This document shows positions 5,488-5,879 of a stretch of DNA of 5,879 nt, piece by piece. This stretch comes from JANXSS01 sp043729515 (GTDB lineage: Bacteria > Pseudomonadota > Gammaproteobacteria > Burkholderiales > Burkholderiaceae_D): the NCBI GenBank assembly GCA_043729515.1, contig JAYTLK010000083.1, positions 1 to 5,879 on the forward strand, in the 5' to 3' direction. The notes beneath the pieces are model-generated. The model ran no database searches. It was not told the origin of the DNA and saw only the letters and a program-made list of their open reading frames with translations. The stretch's first letter is position 1. Each line of letters opens with the position of its first letter. The translations under genes were made by a program, and so were the position numbers.

Positions 5488-5879
5488 GTGACACACACCG
5501 ACGCGCTCAAGCGCTATCGTGAAAAACGTAATTTCACCATCACCCCCGAGCCGCGGGATGGTGGCGATGTCGCCACTGAGGCCAGCGGGCTGTCGTTCGT
5601 GATCCAGAAACACTGGGCCAGCCACCTGCATTACGATTTCCGGCTTGAACTCGATGGCAGCATGAAAAGCTGGGCGGTGCCGAAGGGACCCAGCCTGGAC
5701 AGCAAGATCAAGCGCATGGCCATGGAAGTCGAGGACCACCCGATTGCCTACAACACGTTCGAAGGCGAGATTCCAGCGAAACAATATGGTGCCGGCACGG
5801 TCATCATCTGGGATCGTGGTACCTGGATGCCGGTCGGTGATCCACATCAGGGCTACCGCGATGGCAATCTGAAATTCAT
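5488..5879 (+). CDS. ligD: ATP-dependent DNA ligase LigD, N-terminal phosphoesterase part (runs off the window)
   Basis: GTG 5488 lies two bases after the ku stop, and the frame is open to the window end (130 complete codons). The opening MTHTDALKRYREKRNFTITPEP matches the usual LigD start with its R-x-F-x-x-T-x-E-P pattern. No clear ribosome binding site is visible, so translation is probably coupled to ku. The visible part is the 3'-phosphoesterase domain: FVIQKHWASHLHYDFRLELD (37-56), SWAVPKGPSLD (61-71), VEDHPIAYNTFEGEIP (81-96) and YGAGTVIIWDRGTW (100-113). His42, His48, Asp50, Arg52, His84 and Tyr88, the residues known to form the metal and phosphate site of P. aeruginosa LigD, are all present with the same numbers. 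This domain removes 3' ribonucleotides and 3' phosphates before end joining. The ligase and polymerase domains would lie downstream and cannot be checked here; a stand-alone phosphoesterase remains possible. Confidence 0.93.
   Translation, partial: MTHTDALKRYREKRNFTITPEPRDGGDVATEASGLSFVIQKHWASHLHYDFRLELDGSMKSWAVPKGPSLDSKIKRMAMEVEDHPIAYNTFEGEIPAKQYGAGTVIIWDRGTWMPVGDPHQGYRDGNLKF

Noticed and set aside
4759..5847. A 362-codon open frame on the minus strand under ku and ligD
   Set aside because: It is the mirror of two clear NHEJ genes, and its translation shows no family features.

Overview
The window looks like chromosomal DNA of a GC-rich betaproteobacterium, most likely Burkholderiales and perhaps Oxalobacteraceae. 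That placement is an inference from codon use and from the character of the BON/LysM, Ku and LigD proteins; no rRNA or tRNA is present to fix it. There is no tRNA, complete insertion sequence, CRISPR array or phage module.

Layout. (1) Positions 2-802 (+) hold the 3' part of a gene that starts before the window. It encodes an acidic Ser/Asp-rich linker followed by a probably beta-rich domain that I do not recognise, and it is closed by a strong intrinsic terminator at 817-848. (2) Positions 932-2512 (+) encode a 526-residue protein made almost entirely of about 18 leucine-rich repeats behind a short N-terminal region that faintly resembles an F-box. (3) Positions 2594-2761 (-) hold a 55-codon gene for a very basic helical protein with a good ribosome binding site, convergent with the LRR gene. 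(4) Positions 3122-3628 (+) encode a BON + LysM protein of the YgaU/Kbp family, followed by a short motif resembling a RAYT/REP element end and a terminator hairpin. (5) Positions 3784-4161 (-) encode an unrecognised 125-residue protein. (6) Ku (4415-5485, +) is followed two bases later by ligD (5488 to the window end, +), a two-gene operon for bacterial non-homologous end joining.

How the genes relate. Ku and LigD act together: Ku binds broken DNA ends and recruits LigD, whose N-terminal phosphoesterase domain trims 3' ends before polymerase and ligase steps. The phosphoesterase active-site residues are all present at the same residue numbers described for Pseudomonas aeruginosa LigD. Ku carries an unusually long Lys/Ala/Ser/Thr tail. 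The YgaU-like protein and the small genes next to it belong to types often linked to envelope stress or stationary phase, but nothing in the sequence proves co-regulation. The first two genes are the accessory part of the window: one has no recognisable family and the other is an LRR protein of the kind that can be a secreted effector. The terminator between them indicates separate transcription.
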